This document shows, one piece after another, positions 17,517 to 26,292 of a stretch of 64,000 bases of DNA (position 1 is its first letter; each line of letters starts with the position of its first letter). Origin of the DNA: Polaromonas sp. JS666 (GTDB lineage Bacteria; Pseudomonadota; Gammaproteobacteria; Burkholderiales; Burkholderiaceae_C); assembly GCF_000013865.1 (NCBI RefSeq), contig NC_007948.1, positions 62,001 to 126,000 on the forward strand, in the 5' to 3' direction. The translations under genes were made by a program, and so were the position numbers. Under the pieces are notes generated by a model. That model was given only the letters and a program-made list of their open reading frames with translations, did not search any database and had not been told where the DNA came from.

Positions 17517-18286
17517 TGGCCAAAATATTTTGCGTTGCCAACCAAAAGGGCGGGGTGGGCAAGACCACCACCACGGTGAATCTGGCGGCGGGCTTGGCCA
17601 AGGTTGGCCAGCGCGTGCTGATGATTGACCTGGATCCCCAGGGCAATGCCACCATGGGTTCGGGCGTGGACAAGCGCAAGCTCGAACTCACCGTCTACGA
17701 TGTGCTGCTGGAGTCGGCGTCTGTGATGGAAGCGCGCGTGCACAGCGAGAAATGCGGCTACGACGTGCTGGGCGCCAACCGCGAGCTGGCCGGTGCCGAG
17801 GTCGAACTGGTGGAGGTGGAGCGCCGCGAACGGCGGCTCAAGCTGGCCCTGAACGCCGTGGACAAAGACTACGACTTCGTGCTGATCGACTGCCCGCCGT
17901 CGCTGAGCATGCTCACCCTCAACGGCCTGTGTTGCGCGCATGGCGTGATCGTGCCGATGCAGTGCGAGTACTTTGCGCTCGAAGGCCTGACCGACCTGGT
18001 CAACACCATCAAGCAGGTGCATGCCAACCTCAACAAGGACTTGCAGATTATCGGCCTGCTGCGCGTGATGTTCGATCCGCGCATCACGCTGCAGCAGCAG
18101 GTCAGCGAGCAGCTCAAGGAACACTTTGCCGAGAAGGTGTTCAACACCGTGATCCCGCGCAATGTACGCCTGGCCGAAGCGCCCAGCTACGGCCTGCCCG
18201 GTGTGGTGTTCGACCCGTCTTCCCGAGGCGCGCAGGCCTTCGTCACGTTTGCCGAGGAAATGGTGGCGCGCATCAAGGGCATGTGA
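17516..18286 (+). CDS. parA: chromosome partition ATPase ParA (Soj)
   Basis: 256-residue deviant-Walker ATPase that with ParB and parS segregates the chromosome origin. 'CVANQKGGVGKTTTTVNLAAGLA' (residues 6-28) holds the Walker A with the signature lysine; 'DFVLIDCPPSLSMLTLNGL' is the Walker B region; the C-terminus 'VIPRNVRLAEAPSYGLPGVVFDPSSRGAQAF' is typical of Soj. The ATG overlaps the stop of the small leader frame. parB follows after one intervening hydrolase gene. Confidence 0.97.
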   Translation: MAKIFCVANQKGGVGKTTTTVNLAAGLAKVGQRVLMIDLDPQGNATMGSGVDKRKLELTVYDVLLESASVMEARVHSEKCGYDVLGANRELAGAEVELVEVERRERRLKLALNAVDKDYDFVLIDCPPSLSMLTLNGLCCAHGVIVPMQCEYFALEGLTDLVNTIKQVHANLNKDLQIIGLLRVMFDPRITLQQQVSEQLKEHFAEKVFNTVIPRNVRLAEAPSYGLPGVVFDPSSRGAQAFVTFAEEMVARIKGM

Positions 18287-18346
18287 GATGGCCTCTTGAT
18301 AAAAGCACCCGTATCCGCCATGCATATTGCATTTACAGCATCTATA

Positions 18347-18363
18347 GCTATCAAAAACATAGC
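18347..18363. repeat. dispersed 17-bp palindrome
   Basis: GCTAT-N7-ATAGC with loop CAAAAAC, in the 95-bp gap between parA and the hydrolase gene. Best-matched partner of 13682-13698. Confidence 0.7.
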
Positions 18364-18381
18364 AAATGAGTCATTGAGCGC

Positions 18382-18921
18382 ATGAACCCCCGCAATGTCC
18401 TGATCCTTCCCGGCTGGCAGAACAGTGGCCCCGAGCACTGGCAGAGCCGCTGGGAGCGGGCGCATGGCTTCACGCGCGTGGAGCAGCATGACTGGGAGCG
18501 TCCGCTGCGTGGCGACTGGATCGCGCGGCTGGAAGACGTGCTGCTGTCGTGTGACGAACCCGCCGTGCTGGTGGCGCACAGCCTGGGCTGCATCCATGTG
18601 GCGGCATGGGCCGCGCACTCCCGCAACACGCACCGCGTGAAAGCCGCGCTATTGGTGGCGCCGCCCGATGTCGAGCAGGACGGCGTGCGCGAGATGCTGC
18701 CGAGCTGGTCGCCGATTCCGCTGCAGACACTGCCTTTTAAAACCATGCTGTTTGCCAGCAGCGACGATCCGTTTTGCGCCCCGGAGCGCGCCCGCCGGTT
18801 TGCGGCCGCGTGGGGTGCCGAGCTGATGGATGCCGGCGCGCGCGGCCACCTCAATGCCGAGAGCGGCCTGGCTGACTGGCCGCAAGCCTATGCCGAATTG
18901 CAGCACCTGACGCGCTTGTGA
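18382..18921 (+). CDS. RBBP9/YdeN family serine hydrolase
   Basis: 179-residue small alpha/beta hydrolase. 'ILPGWQNSGPEHWQSRWE' is the family N-terminus, the nucleophile Ser is in 'VAHSLGCIHVA' (near 67), Asp in 'FASSDDPFC' (near 126), and His in 'ARGHLNAESGLADWP' (near 154), giving a complete triad. Substrate unknown. It lies between parA and parB, an arrangement common in Comamonadaceae, and may be carried in the same transcript without a role in partition. Confidence 0.9.
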   Translation: MNPRNVLILPGWQNSGPEHWQSRWERAHGFTRVEQHDWERPLRGDWIARLEDVLLSCDEPAVLVAHSLGCIHVAAWAAHSRNTHRVKAALLVAPPDVEQDGVREMLPSWSPIPLQTLPFKTMLFASSDDPFCAPERARRFAAAWGAELMDAGARGHLNAESGLADWPQAYAELQHLTRL

Positions 18922-19002
18922 TGCCCGTGGGTTTCACGACGTAAGGCCAGGCGATTCCCTTCCGATTTGTATTCAAGCGTATTCAAGAAAGAAACGACAG
19001 AC

Positions 19003-19938
19003 ATGGTCACCAAAAAACCAAAAGGCCTGGGCCGCGGACTCGAAGCCCTGCTGGGCCCCAAGGTCAGCGAATCAGGGGACGTGGACAATGCCAACAGCAG
19101 CGCCACCAGTCCCGGCCTGCCGGCAACGCTGCGCCTGGCCGACATGGTGCCCGGCCAGTACCAGCCGCGCACCCGCATGGACGAGGGCGCGCTGTACGAA
19201 CTGGCCGAGTCCATCAAGGCACAGGGCATCATGCAGCCCATCCTGGTGCGGCGGCTGAACAGCGGTGCGCACGACGGCAAGTACGAAATCATCGCCGGCG
19301 AGCGGCGCTTCCGAGCCGCCAAAATCGCCGGGCTGGACAGCGTGCCGGTGCTGGTGCGCGACGTGCCCGACGAGTCCGCCGCAGCCATGGCGCTGATTGA
19401 AAACATCCAGCGCGAAGACCTCAATCCGCTGGAAGAGGCCCAAGGCCTGCAACGCCTGGTGAAGGAGTTTGGGCTCACTCACGAACTGGCGGCGCAGGCC
19501 GTGGGGCGCTCGCGCAGCGCCGCCTCCAACCTGCTGCGCCTGCTCAATCTGGCCGACCCGGTGCAGACCATGCTGATGGCCGGCGACCTGGACATGGGCC
19601 ACGCCCGAGCCTTGCTGGCGCTGGACCGCGCCACGCAAATCACCGCGGCCAACCAGATCTCGGCCAAGAAGATGTCGGTGCGCGAGACGGAAAACCTGGT
19701 CAAGAAACTCAGCGCCGAGTTCTCCCTGAGGCCGCAAAAAGCCGCCAAGGAAAAATCCCGCGACACCCGCCGCGTCGAAGAAGAGCTGGCCGACCTGCTG
19801 ATGGCCGAGGTCGAAGTCCGCGTCAAAAAGCAGGTCAAGCGCAATGGCCGGCACGAAGAGATGGGCGAGGTGGCGATCCAGTTCGCTTCGATGGATGAGC
19901 TGAACGGGCTGATCGAGCGGCTGCGCGGCGATAAATAA
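19003..19938 (+). CDS. parB: chromosome partition protein ParB (Spo0J)
   Basis: 311-residue CTP-dependent DNA clamp that loads at parS. N-terminus 'KPKGLGRGLEALLGP' (ParA-contact region), the CTP-binding ParB/Srx motif 'YEIIAGERRFRAAKIAGL' followed by 'ALIENIQREDLNPLEEAQGLQ', helix-turn-helix 'LTHELAAQAVGRSRSAASNLLRLLNL', and a C-terminal dimerisation region. I start at 19003 ('MVTKKPKGLG'); the frame from 18967 adds 12 residues unlike the family. Two cognate parS sites are at 15431 and 16557. Confidence 0.97.
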   Translation: MVTKKPKGLGRGLEALLGPKVSESGDVDNANSSATSPGLPATLRLADMVPGQYQPRTRMDEGALYELAESIKAQGIMQPILVRRLNSGAHDGKYEIIAGERRFRAAKIAGLDSVPVLVRDVPDESAAAMALIENIQREDLNPLEEAQGLQRLVKEFGLTHELAAQAVGRSRSAASNLLRLLNLADPVQTMLMAGDLDMGHARALLALDRATQITAANQISAKKMSVRETENLVKKLSAEFSLRPQKAAKEKSRDTRRVEEELADLLMAEVEVRVKKQVKRNGRHEEMGEVAIQFASMDELNGLIERLRGDK

Positions 19939-20030
19939 ACCTGGAAACGGCAGTTGGATGCGTCCGAGAGTGGAGGCCGATCTTTTGCTTGAATGGTTTC
20001 GTTCGGGACACCGATTTGCCCGATCTTTGA

Positions 20031-20078
20031 GAACTAGCGAAAAAAACTAGTTCAGGGATGTCGATTCAGGCCCATCCC
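20031..20078. repeat. two adjacent inverted repeats upstream of the GST gene
   Basis: GAACTAG (20031-20037) pairs with CTAGTTC (20047-20053) across a 9-base A-rich loop. Directly after, GGGATG (20055-20060) pairs with CATCCC (20073-20078). They lie between parB and the GST gene and could be a terminator for parB (no U-run follows) or an operator for the GST gene. Confidence 0.4.
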
Positions 20079-20150
20079 GAACGTCTAGTAGATGAGCGGT
20101 AAATTGCGTATCCGGCACTCAACGAGACATCCAGCAAAGGAGAAATCACC

Positions 20151-20816
20151 ATGACCCTTCCGATGACCCCTACCATTACTGCCTTTGAACGGTCGCCCGA
20201 TCGCGGCAGGGGACTGGCGCGTGACATGCGCGTTCGCTGGGCGCTTGAAGAAGTGGGCCAACCTTACGAGGTTCGTCTTGTTTCGTTCGGGGCGATGAAG
20301 GAACCCGCGCATCGAGCGCTTCATCCTTTCGGGCAGATTCCGACCTATGAAGACGGTGATCTTGCGCTGTTCGAGTCGGGGGCGATCGTGTTCCATATCG
20401 CAGAGCGTCATGCGGGCCTGCTGCCTGACGATGCGAATGCCCGGGCGCGCGCGATCACATGGATGTTTGCCGCGCTCAACACGGTGGAGCCGCCGATCCT
20501 TGATCGCGGAATCGCCACGCTCCTGGAGCACAACAAACCCTGGTATGGGGAGCGCCTGCCTATCCTCGAGGATCGCGTCCGTGTACGGCTGGGCGAACTT
20601 TCCAGTCGGCTCGGGCGTGCCAACTGGCTCGACGATGCGTTCAGCGCCGGTGACCTGCTGATGGTGACGGTGCTGCGCAGGTTGAACGGATCAGGTCTAC
20701 TGGAGAAATATCCGAACCTCTCTGCCTATGTCGCCCGTGGCGAAGCGCGGCCGGCCTACAAGCGTGCTTTCGACGCTCAATTGGCGGTTTTCACTGGCAA
20801 GCCACCGACCGGCTGA
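20151..20816 (+). CDS. glutathione S-transferase family protein
   Basis: 221-residue GST. The thioredoxin-like N-domain includes 'VRWALEEVGQPYEVRLVSF' and the glutathione-binding 'HPFGQIPTYEDGDLALFESGAIVFHIAE' (residues about 63-90, with the ES pair that binds glutathione); an all-helical C-domain follows ('WLDDAFSAGDLLMVTVLRRLNGSGLLEKYPNLSAYVARGEARPAYKRAF'). GGAGA lies about 10 bp before this ATG; a second Met four codons later is possible. Substrate unknown; appears monocistronic. Confidence 0.9.
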   Translation: MTLPMTPTITAFERSPDRGRGLARDMRVRWALEEVGQPYEVRLVSFGAMKEPAHRALHPFGQIPTYEDGDLALFESGAIVFHIAERHAGLLPDDANARARAITWMFAALNTVEPPILDRGIATLLEHNKPWYGERLPILEDRVRVRLGELSSRLGRANWLDDAFSAGDLLMVTVLRRLNGSGLLEKYPNLSAYVARGEARPAYKRAFDAQLAVFTGKPPTG

Positions 20817-21291
20817 AAACAACTGGCGTGTCGTACCTTTACGCGACGTCAGGAAAGAAAAAAGGCGGAATTTGAACTGAGCCAAGTAGAGGCGCGTCTC
20901 TGGCAAGCCGGTCCAGGACACGGCCCGAAAATGACTCTTCGGACGACAGCCAATGGCGGGTTTCAGGCACCTGATTTTGGTAACTCTTCGACTGGTATTG
21001 GCCGGGCGCGGGTGCTGCAAGCATCGAAATCGGCACCAGATTGCCGACCCGCAACCTGCCGATGTCCGTGTCGGGTATGGAGCGAGCAGCCTGGATAACC
21101 CTATGTCGGCAGCCAGTCTCCCGCAGGCATTCGGCGCCACACTTTTGACCGGCAGCTGTTGGCCGACTCCCGAAGTCAAGCGCGCTCGTTGCACCCATCG
21201 GCGCCTTCACGGCACCCCGCGCCTGCACAGCAAACCGTGGACCCGCCTTATGCTGCACACTTGGGTGAACCACACCATTGAAAGCATTGCC
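20817..21291. other. gene-poor stretch before psuG
   Basis: 475 bp. Long open frames cross it on both strands but none carries a motif I recognise, and the composition is less GC-biased than the neighbours (A-rich near 20855-20880). It may contain gene debris; I cannot identify any. Confidence 0.4.
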
Positions 21292-22251
21292 ATGGTTACC
21301 AACCTTGCCCACTCCTGGTTGATCCGCAGCGCACCTGTGGTGGCTGCACAGGCCGCCGGCCGCCCGCTCGTGGCGCTGGAATCGACCATCATCGCTCACG
21401 GCATGCCCTACCCGGAAAACGTTCGCACCGCGCGCGAAGTGGAGGCCGTGATCCGCGACCTGGGCGCCGAGCCTGCGACCATCGCACTGATCGGCGGGCG
21501 CATCCGCATCGGCCTTTCCGATGACGAGCTGGAGCTGCTCGGCCGCTCGGGCCAGGCGCTCAAGGTCAGCCGCCGCGACCTGCCGGCCGTGCTGGCCGGC
21601 GGCGGGCTCGGCGCCACCACCGTGGCTGGCACGATGATCTGTGCCGCGCTGGCCGGCATCGAGGTGTTCGTCACCGGCGGCATTGGCGGCGTGCACCGCG
21701 GTGCGCAGGAAACCTTTGACATCTCGGCTGACCTGCAGGAACTGGCGAGGACCTCGGTGGCGGTGGTGTGTGCCGGTGCAAAGTCCATCCTGGACATAGC
21801 GCTCACGCTGGAATACCTGGAAACGCACGGCGTGCCGGTGCTCAGTTGCGAGCAGGACAACTTCGCCGCGTTCTACACGCGCGACAGTGGCTTTCGCGCG
21901 GACTTCAGGCTGGACGACGCGGCGGCGCAGGCACGCTTCATCCGCACCAAGTGGGACCTGGGCCTCGCGGGCGGCGTGGTCCTGAGCACGCCAGTGCCGC
22001 AAGCGGCAGCGATGGCGCGCGAGGAGATTGACGCGCTGACCGAGCAGGCGCTCGCCGAGGCCAAGGCACAAGGCGTCACCGGCAAGGCCGTGACACCCTT
22101 CCTGCTGGCCCGCATCAAGGCGCTGACGGGTGGCCGCAGCCTGGCGACCAACATCGCGCTCGTGAAACACAACGCCGCGGTGGGGGCCAGGCTGGCGCTG
22201 GCGTTGGCACGGGCGGAGCGTGGGGCAGGGCATGGGGCGGGCGCGGCGTAG
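21292..22251 (+). CDS. psuG: pseudouridine-5'-phosphate glycosidase
   Basis: 319-residue enzyme that splits pseudouridine 5'-phosphate into uracil and ribose 5-phosphate. 'PLVALESTIIAHGMPYPENVRTAREVEAVIRDLGAEPATIALI' and 'TVAGTMICAALAGIEVFVTGGIGGVHRGAQETFDISADLQEL' are hallmark; the catalytic lysine is in 'VVCAGAKSILDI'. I start at 21292 ('MVTNLAHSWL'); the frame continues far upstream, including an ATG at 21250, but without family sequence. No pseudouridine kinase (psuK) is beside it. The C-terminus ends in a Gly/Ala-rich tail. Confidence 0.93.
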   Translation: MVTNLAHSWLIRSAPVVAAQAAGRPLVALESTIIAHGMPYPENVRTAREVEAVIRDLGAEPATIALIGGRIRIGLSDDELELLGRSGQALKVSRRDLPAVLAGGGLGATTVAGTMICAALAGIEVFVTGGIGGVHRGAQETFDISADLQELARTSVAVVCAGAKSILDIALTLEYLETHGVPVLSCEQDNFAAFYTRDSGFRADFRLDDAAAQARFIRTKWDLGLAGGVVLSTPVPQAAAMAREEIDALTEQALAEAKAQGVTGKAVTPFLLARIKALTGGRSLATNIALVKHNAAVGARLALALARAERGAGHGAGAA

Positions 22252-22469
22252 CCGCCCGAACGTCCGCTCTCCACCAAACGTCGCGTCAGTTTGCCGCCCC
22301 GGTCCCGCCGTCGAGCGCTTTGGATGCGACCGCCAGACGCAGACGCTCAAGGTCGCTGTCGCAGGCGAAGCCGGGGCTGCATCTTCAACGCCGAAACCAT
22401 CCCTGGCCGCGCACGCCAGCGCCCGGAAAGTTGCAAGCGCGGCGCTGCATCGGCAGGGCGGTGTAGCCT

Positions 22470-23696
22470 ATGGTCATGGATTCCCTGATTACCGCCTCCG
22501 CGCGTGCGCTTGCCGCCGGCGACGCGCTCGGCGCCCTCAAGCGCGTCGCCCTGCGCGACGACCCGCCGGCGCTGGCCCTGCGCGGCATCGCCATGGCCCA
22601 GCTTGGCGAGCACCCGCGCGCCCGCGAACTCCTTCGGCGCGCTGCCCGCGGCTTTGGTGCCCATGAAGAACTGGCGCGTGCGCGCTGCGTGGTGGCAGAG
22701 GCCGAGGTGGCGATGGCCATGCGCGACTTCGCCGGCTCGCCACGTGCACTGGCGGCAGCGGCGGCCACACTGCAAGCGCATGCCGACAGTGCCAACGCAC
22801 TGCAGGCGTGGCTGATCACGGCACGCCGGCTGTTGCTGCTGGGCCGGCTGGATGAAGCGGCGGCCGCGCTGGCCCATCTGGACGCGCGCGGCCTGCCGCC
22901 CTCGCTGCGGGCCGTGGCTGAACTGACTGCTGCCGAGCTTGCGCTGCGGTCGCTGCGCGTCGGGGAGGCGCGGATGGCGCTGGCGCGTGCGCACGCGGCG
23001 GCCGAACGTGCACAGGTGCCGGCGCTGATGGCCGAAGTCACTGAAGCGCGCGCTGCGCTCGACAGGCCCGCCGCCCGGCGCCTTGCCGCCAGCGGTGAAC
23101 AGGCGCTGCGCCTCGATGAGGTCTCAGCGCTCCTGGCCTCGGACGCGCTGGTGGTCGATGCCTGCCGCCGCGGGCTGGGCGCCGGCGACCAGTGGCGGCC
23201 GCTGGCGCGCCGGCCAGTCCTGTTCTCACTGGCTCGCTCGCTCGCCGAAGCATGGCCTGGCGATGTTAGCCGCGAAGCCTTGATCGAATCCGCCTTTCGC
23301 ACCAAACGTCCTGACGAGACGCACAGGGCACGCCTGAGGGTGGAGATCGGGCGCCTGCGCGCGCTGGTCAAACCGCTCGCGGCCATTGAGGCGACCGAGC
23401 GGGGCTTCATCCTCAAGCCACTGGCCGGGCGCGATGTCGCTGTGCTGGCGCCGCCCATTGACGGCGAGCAAGCGTCGCTGGTGGCGCTGCTCTCCGACGG
23501 CGCGGCCTGGTCCACCTCCGCCCTGGCGCTGGCCTTGGGGGCGAGCCAGCGTACCGTGCAGCGGGCGCTGGCCGACCTTGAAGCCGACGGGCGGGTGCGC
23601 TCCATCGGGCGGGCGCGGGCGCAGCGCTGGCTGGCGCCGCCGCTGGCGGGATTCACGACGATCTTGTTACTCCCCGCTGCGCTGCCGATTGGATAG
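22470..23696 (+). CDS. probable transcriptional regulator with winged HTH domains
   Basis: 408-residue protein. Residues 1-200 are Ala/Leu/Arg-rich helical repeats resembling TPRs. Near residues 250-300, 'GDVSREALIESAFRTKRPDETHRARLRVEIGRLRALVKPLAAIEATERGFILKP' looks like an OmpR/SARP-type winged helix. Near 355-385, 'TSALALALGASQRTVQRALADLEADGRVRSIGRARAQRWLAPP' is a second HTH. It is followed by three genes on the same strand (beta-propeller, DUF899, membrane protein), which it may regulate. Family identity is by fold pattern only. Confidence 0.7.
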   Translation: MVMDSLITASARALAAGDALGALKRVALRDDPPALALRGIAMAQLGEHPRARELLRRAARGFGAHEELARARCVVAEAEVAMAMRDFAGSPRALAAAAATLQAHADSANALQAWLITARRLLLLGRLDEAAAALAHLDARGLPPSLRAVAELTAAELALRSLRVGEARMALARAHAAAERAQVPALMAEVTEARAALDRPAARRLAASGEQALRLDEVSALLASDALVVDACRRGLGAGDQWRPLARRPVLFSLARSLAEAWPGDVSREALIESAFRTKRPDETHRARLRVEIGRLRALVKPLAAIEATERGFILKPLAGRDVAVLAPPIDGEQASLVALLSDGAAWSTSALALALGASQRTVQRALADLEADGRVRSIGRARAQRWLAPPLAGFTTILLLPAALPIG

Positions 23697-23760
23697 AGTT
23701 GTCTTTAGACCGTGAACAGGTTCTCAGGCGCCGACGGACGGTGCAACACAAGGAGCAACG

Positions 23761-24429
23761 ATGACCCGCAAGACCCTCAACGACAAACCCGAAGTCAAGG
23801 CGCGCCCCGCCGAGATCGTGCGCGAATACGGCTTTCCTGGCGTCAATGACGTCGCCGGCGTCACCCACGACGGCCAGCGCGTCTGGGCCGCGACCGGCGC
23901 AAAGCTGATTGCCTTTGACCCCGCCAGCGGCGAACAGACGCGCACGCTGGAGTGTGCTGGTGACGCCGGCACCGCCTTCGACGGCACGCACCTCTACCAG
24001 ATCGCCGAGACGCGCATCGACAAGATCGACCCGGCCACCGGCAAGGTGGTGGCGACCATCCCGGCGCCCGGCAGCGGAAGCGACTCGGGCCTGACCTGGG
24101 CAGAAGGCAGCCTGTGGGTGGGCCAGTACCGCGACCGCAAAATCCACCAGGTCGACCCGAAGACAGGTGCCATCCAGCGCACGATTGAATCCAACCGCTT
24201 CGTCACCGGCGTGACCTGGGTGGACGGCGAGCTGTGGCACGGCACCTGGGAAGGCGACGACAGCGAGATCCGCCGCATCGACCCGCAAAGCGGCGCCGTC
24301 CTCGAGCGGCTGGAGATGCCGCACGGCGTCGGCGTCAGCGGCCTGGAGTCTGACGGCGCAGACCTCTTTTATTGCGGCGGCGGAAAGAGCGGAAAAGTCC
24401 GCGCCGTGCGGCGGCCCAAGGCCGCATAG
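23761..24429 (+). CDS. glutamine cyclotransferase-like beta-propeller protein
   Basis: 222 residues made of repeating blades: 'GVTHDGQRVWAATGAKLIAFDPASGE', 'AFDGTHLYQIAETRIDKIDPATGKVVATI', 'GLTWAEGSLWVGQYRDRKIHQVDPKTGAIQRTIE', 'GVTWVDGELWHGTWEGDDSEIRRIDPQSG'. This resembles the glutamine cyclotransferase/SMP-30 propellers. No signal peptide is seen, unlike secreted cyclotransferases, so it is probably cytoplasmic. An AAGGAG ribosome site precedes the ATG. Likely cotranscribed with the regulator upstream and the DUF899 gene downstream. Confidence 0.75.
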   Translation: MTRKTLNDKPEVKARPAEIVREYGFPGVNDVAGVTHDGQRVWAATGAKLIAFDPASGEQTRTLECAGDAGTAFDGTHLYQIAETRIDKIDPATGKVVATIPAPGSGSDSGLTWAEGSLWVGQYRDRKIHQVDPKTGAIQRTIESNRFVTGVTWVDGELWHGTWEGDDSEIRRIDPQSGAVLERLEMPHGVGVSGLESDGADLFYCGGGKSGKVRAVRRPKAA

Positions 24430-24567
24430 AACGCAGCGCAAGGCATAGCGCCCTTGCGCTGACAACCCCATTCGGTCATTGGACCGATAACGAGCGCACC
24501 CGTTACCAGCACGGGTCGGGCAGCGCATTGACCCACGCAAACGGCTCATCGAGCCAAGGAGAAAACC

Positions 24568-25365
24568 ATGAGTACAGCAACTGCCGAAGCGAACAAAGTG
24601 AAGACCGTAAACCACCCCGTCGCGTCCAGGGAGCGATGGCTTGCCGAGCGCAAGACGCTGCTGGCGCAAGAGAAGGAGCTGACGCGCCTACGCGACCAGA
24701 TCGCCAGCCAGCGCCGCGGGCTCCCCTGGGTTCGCATCGAGAAAAACTACGTCTTCGATGCGCCCGAAGGCCGGCGCGCGCTCGCCGACCTCTTCGAAGG
24801 GCGGCGCCAGCTGATGGTGCAGCACTTCATGTTCGGCCCCGGCTGGGAGCAGGGCTGCCCGAGCTGCTCCTTCATGGCCGACCACACCGCCGGCATGCAG
24901 ATCCACCTGGAGCACCGCGACGTCACATTTGTGGCCGTCTCGCGCGCGACGCTGGCAGAGATCGAGCGTTTTCGCCGGCGCATGGGCTGGCAGTTCAAGT
25001 GGGTCTCTTCGAACAGCAGCGACTTCAACTACGACTTCCACGTGAGCTTCAAGCCCGAGGAACGGGTCAACGGCACCGTCAACTACAACTACGGCATGGT
25101 GGAATTCCCGGCCGAGGAAGCGCCCGGCATCAGCCTGTTCTACAAGGATGACGCGGGCGAAGTCTTCCACACCTACTCGACCTACGGGCGCGGTGTGGAA
25201 GTGATGATGGGCACCTACAACATGCTCGATCTCACGCCCAAGGGCCGAGATGAGCATGACGGGTTTTACAAGATGGACTGGGTGCGCCACCACGACCGCT
25301 ACGAAACCGCGTCCGCATTTACGCCCGCGCCTGAAGTCGCTTCGTGCTGCAGCGCGAAGGCCTGA
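24568..25365 (+). CDS. DUF899 thioredoxin-like family protein
   Basis: 265-residue protein of the DUF899 family (thioredoxin fold). The core motif 'QLMVQHFMFGPGWEQGCPSCSFMADH' near residues 85-112 includes a CPSC redox-like motif; 'VAVSRATLAEIERFRRRMGWQFKWVSS' and 'FNYDFHV' follow as expected. The C-terminus ends in 'ASCCSAKA'. An AAGGAG ribosome site lies before the ATG. Molecular function is not established for the family. Its neighbours are the propeller protein and a membrane protein. Confidence 0.9.
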   Translation: MSTATAEANKVKTVNHPVASRERWLAERKTLLAQEKELTRLRDQIASQRRGLPWVRIEKNYVFDAPEGRRALADLFEGRRQLMVQHFMFGPGWEQGCPSCSFMADHTAGMQIHLEHRDVTFVAVSRATLAEIERFRRRMGWQFKWVSSNSSDFNYDFHVSFKPEERVNGTVNYNYGMVEFPAEEAPGISLFYKDDAGEVFHTYSTYGRGVEVMMGTYNMLDLTPKGRDEHDGFYKMDWVRHHDRYETASAFTPAPEVASCCSAKA

Positions 25366-25390
25366 CCGGCCCGGGACCGGTGCGACCATC

Positions 25391-25978
25391 ATGTCAAGCC
25401 TTTGGCCGTGGTTCGTGGTGGCAGGGGTCGGCGCCCTTCATGGGCTGAACCCTGCCACCGGCTGGATGCTGGCCGCCGCCTGGGGCCTGCGCTCGCGTGA
25501 CCGGGCACAGGCGCTGCGGGCCCTGGTGCCGATCGCGGCCGGGCACGCCGCATCGGTCGCGCTGGTGGCCGGCGCGGTGGTGTTCGGTCTGGCCATGGAT
25601 CGCTTCGCGCTGCAAGTCCTGGCGGGCGGCCTGCTTGCCGCCTTCGCAGTGGTTCACCTGTCAGGCCGCACACCCAAGGTGGCGCGCGCGCCGGCGGGGC
25701 ATGCCGGGCTGGCGCTCTGGTCCTTCATGATGTCCACCGCGCACGGCGCCGGCTTGATGCTGGTGCCGGCACTGGTTCCGCTTTGCGCGGGAGACGCATC
25801 GGCCCGGGAGATCACCGCATCGGGCTCGCTGACGCTGGCGCTCGCGGCCGTGGGGCTCCACACCGCGGCGATGCTCGCCGTTACCGGCGTGGTCGCCACC
25901 GGGGTTTGCCGCGGCTTTGATGCCGGCGCCCGTTTGCTTCGAGACCTCAAGCGGGAGCCGCCTGAAGCGCCGCGTTGA
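25391..25978 (+). CDS. polytopic membrane protein, unknown function
   Basis: 195 residues with about five transmembrane segments. The first reads 'FVVAGVGALHGLNPATGWMLAAAWGL' and a later one 'STAHGAGLMLVPALVPL'; the paired His residues in membrane helices recall nickel/cobalt or TauE/UreH-type transporters, but I cannot confirm a family. The start at 25391 is chosen because the preceding frame overlaps the DUF899 gene. It lies 25 bp after DUF899 and is the last gene of the group. Confidence 0.7.
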   Translation: MSSLWPWFVVAGVGALHGLNPATGWMLAAAWGLRSRDRAQALRALVPIAAGHAASVALVAGAVVFGLAMDRFALQVLAGGLLAAFAVVHLSGRTPKVARAPAGHAGLALWSFMMSTAHGAGLMLVPALVPLCAGDASAREITASGSLTLALAAVGLHTAAMLAVTGVVATGVCRGFDAGARLLRDLKREPPEAPR

Positions 25979-26292
25979 AGGTGATGCGTGGCTGCGGGCA
26001 GGCATCCTGCAACCCTTCACAATATCGGTCATTGGCAAGTCAGGCGCGCGTGATGGTGCGCATCATGTCCACGCGCCGTCGCCGGCTTCCGCCACCGGGA
26101 AGTCCATTTGTACAAGCCCGGCTGGGTCACTTCGATCATGCTGAAGTGCCTGATGCCTCTCGCGGCCAAGTGCTCCTGTGCGGCGTTAGCGGTCCATCAG
26201 GCCAGGCAGGCCATCCTGTCGGGCCGGGTTGCAGCCCCGGCCCATGAGGGATACTCCAGCTTGCCTCAACTACCTGCGATTTGAACGGAATC
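25979..26292. other. intergenic region before phnA copy 1
   Basis: 314 bp with no recognisable gene. Its last 58 bp (from about 26235) are shared with the leader of phnA copy 2 at 40838-40895, so part of the phnA promoter or leader was duplicated with the gene. Confidence 0.5.

Noticed and set aside
13682..20078. Possible replication origin near mnmG-parB
   Set aside because: No dnaA, dnaN or cluster of DnaA boxes was seen; parS sites indicate origin proximity but not the origin itself.
20839..22350. 503-codon minus-strand frame opposite psuG
   Set aside because: Shadow of psuG; the part beyond psuG (20839-21290) looks slightly more protein-like but has no recognisable family.
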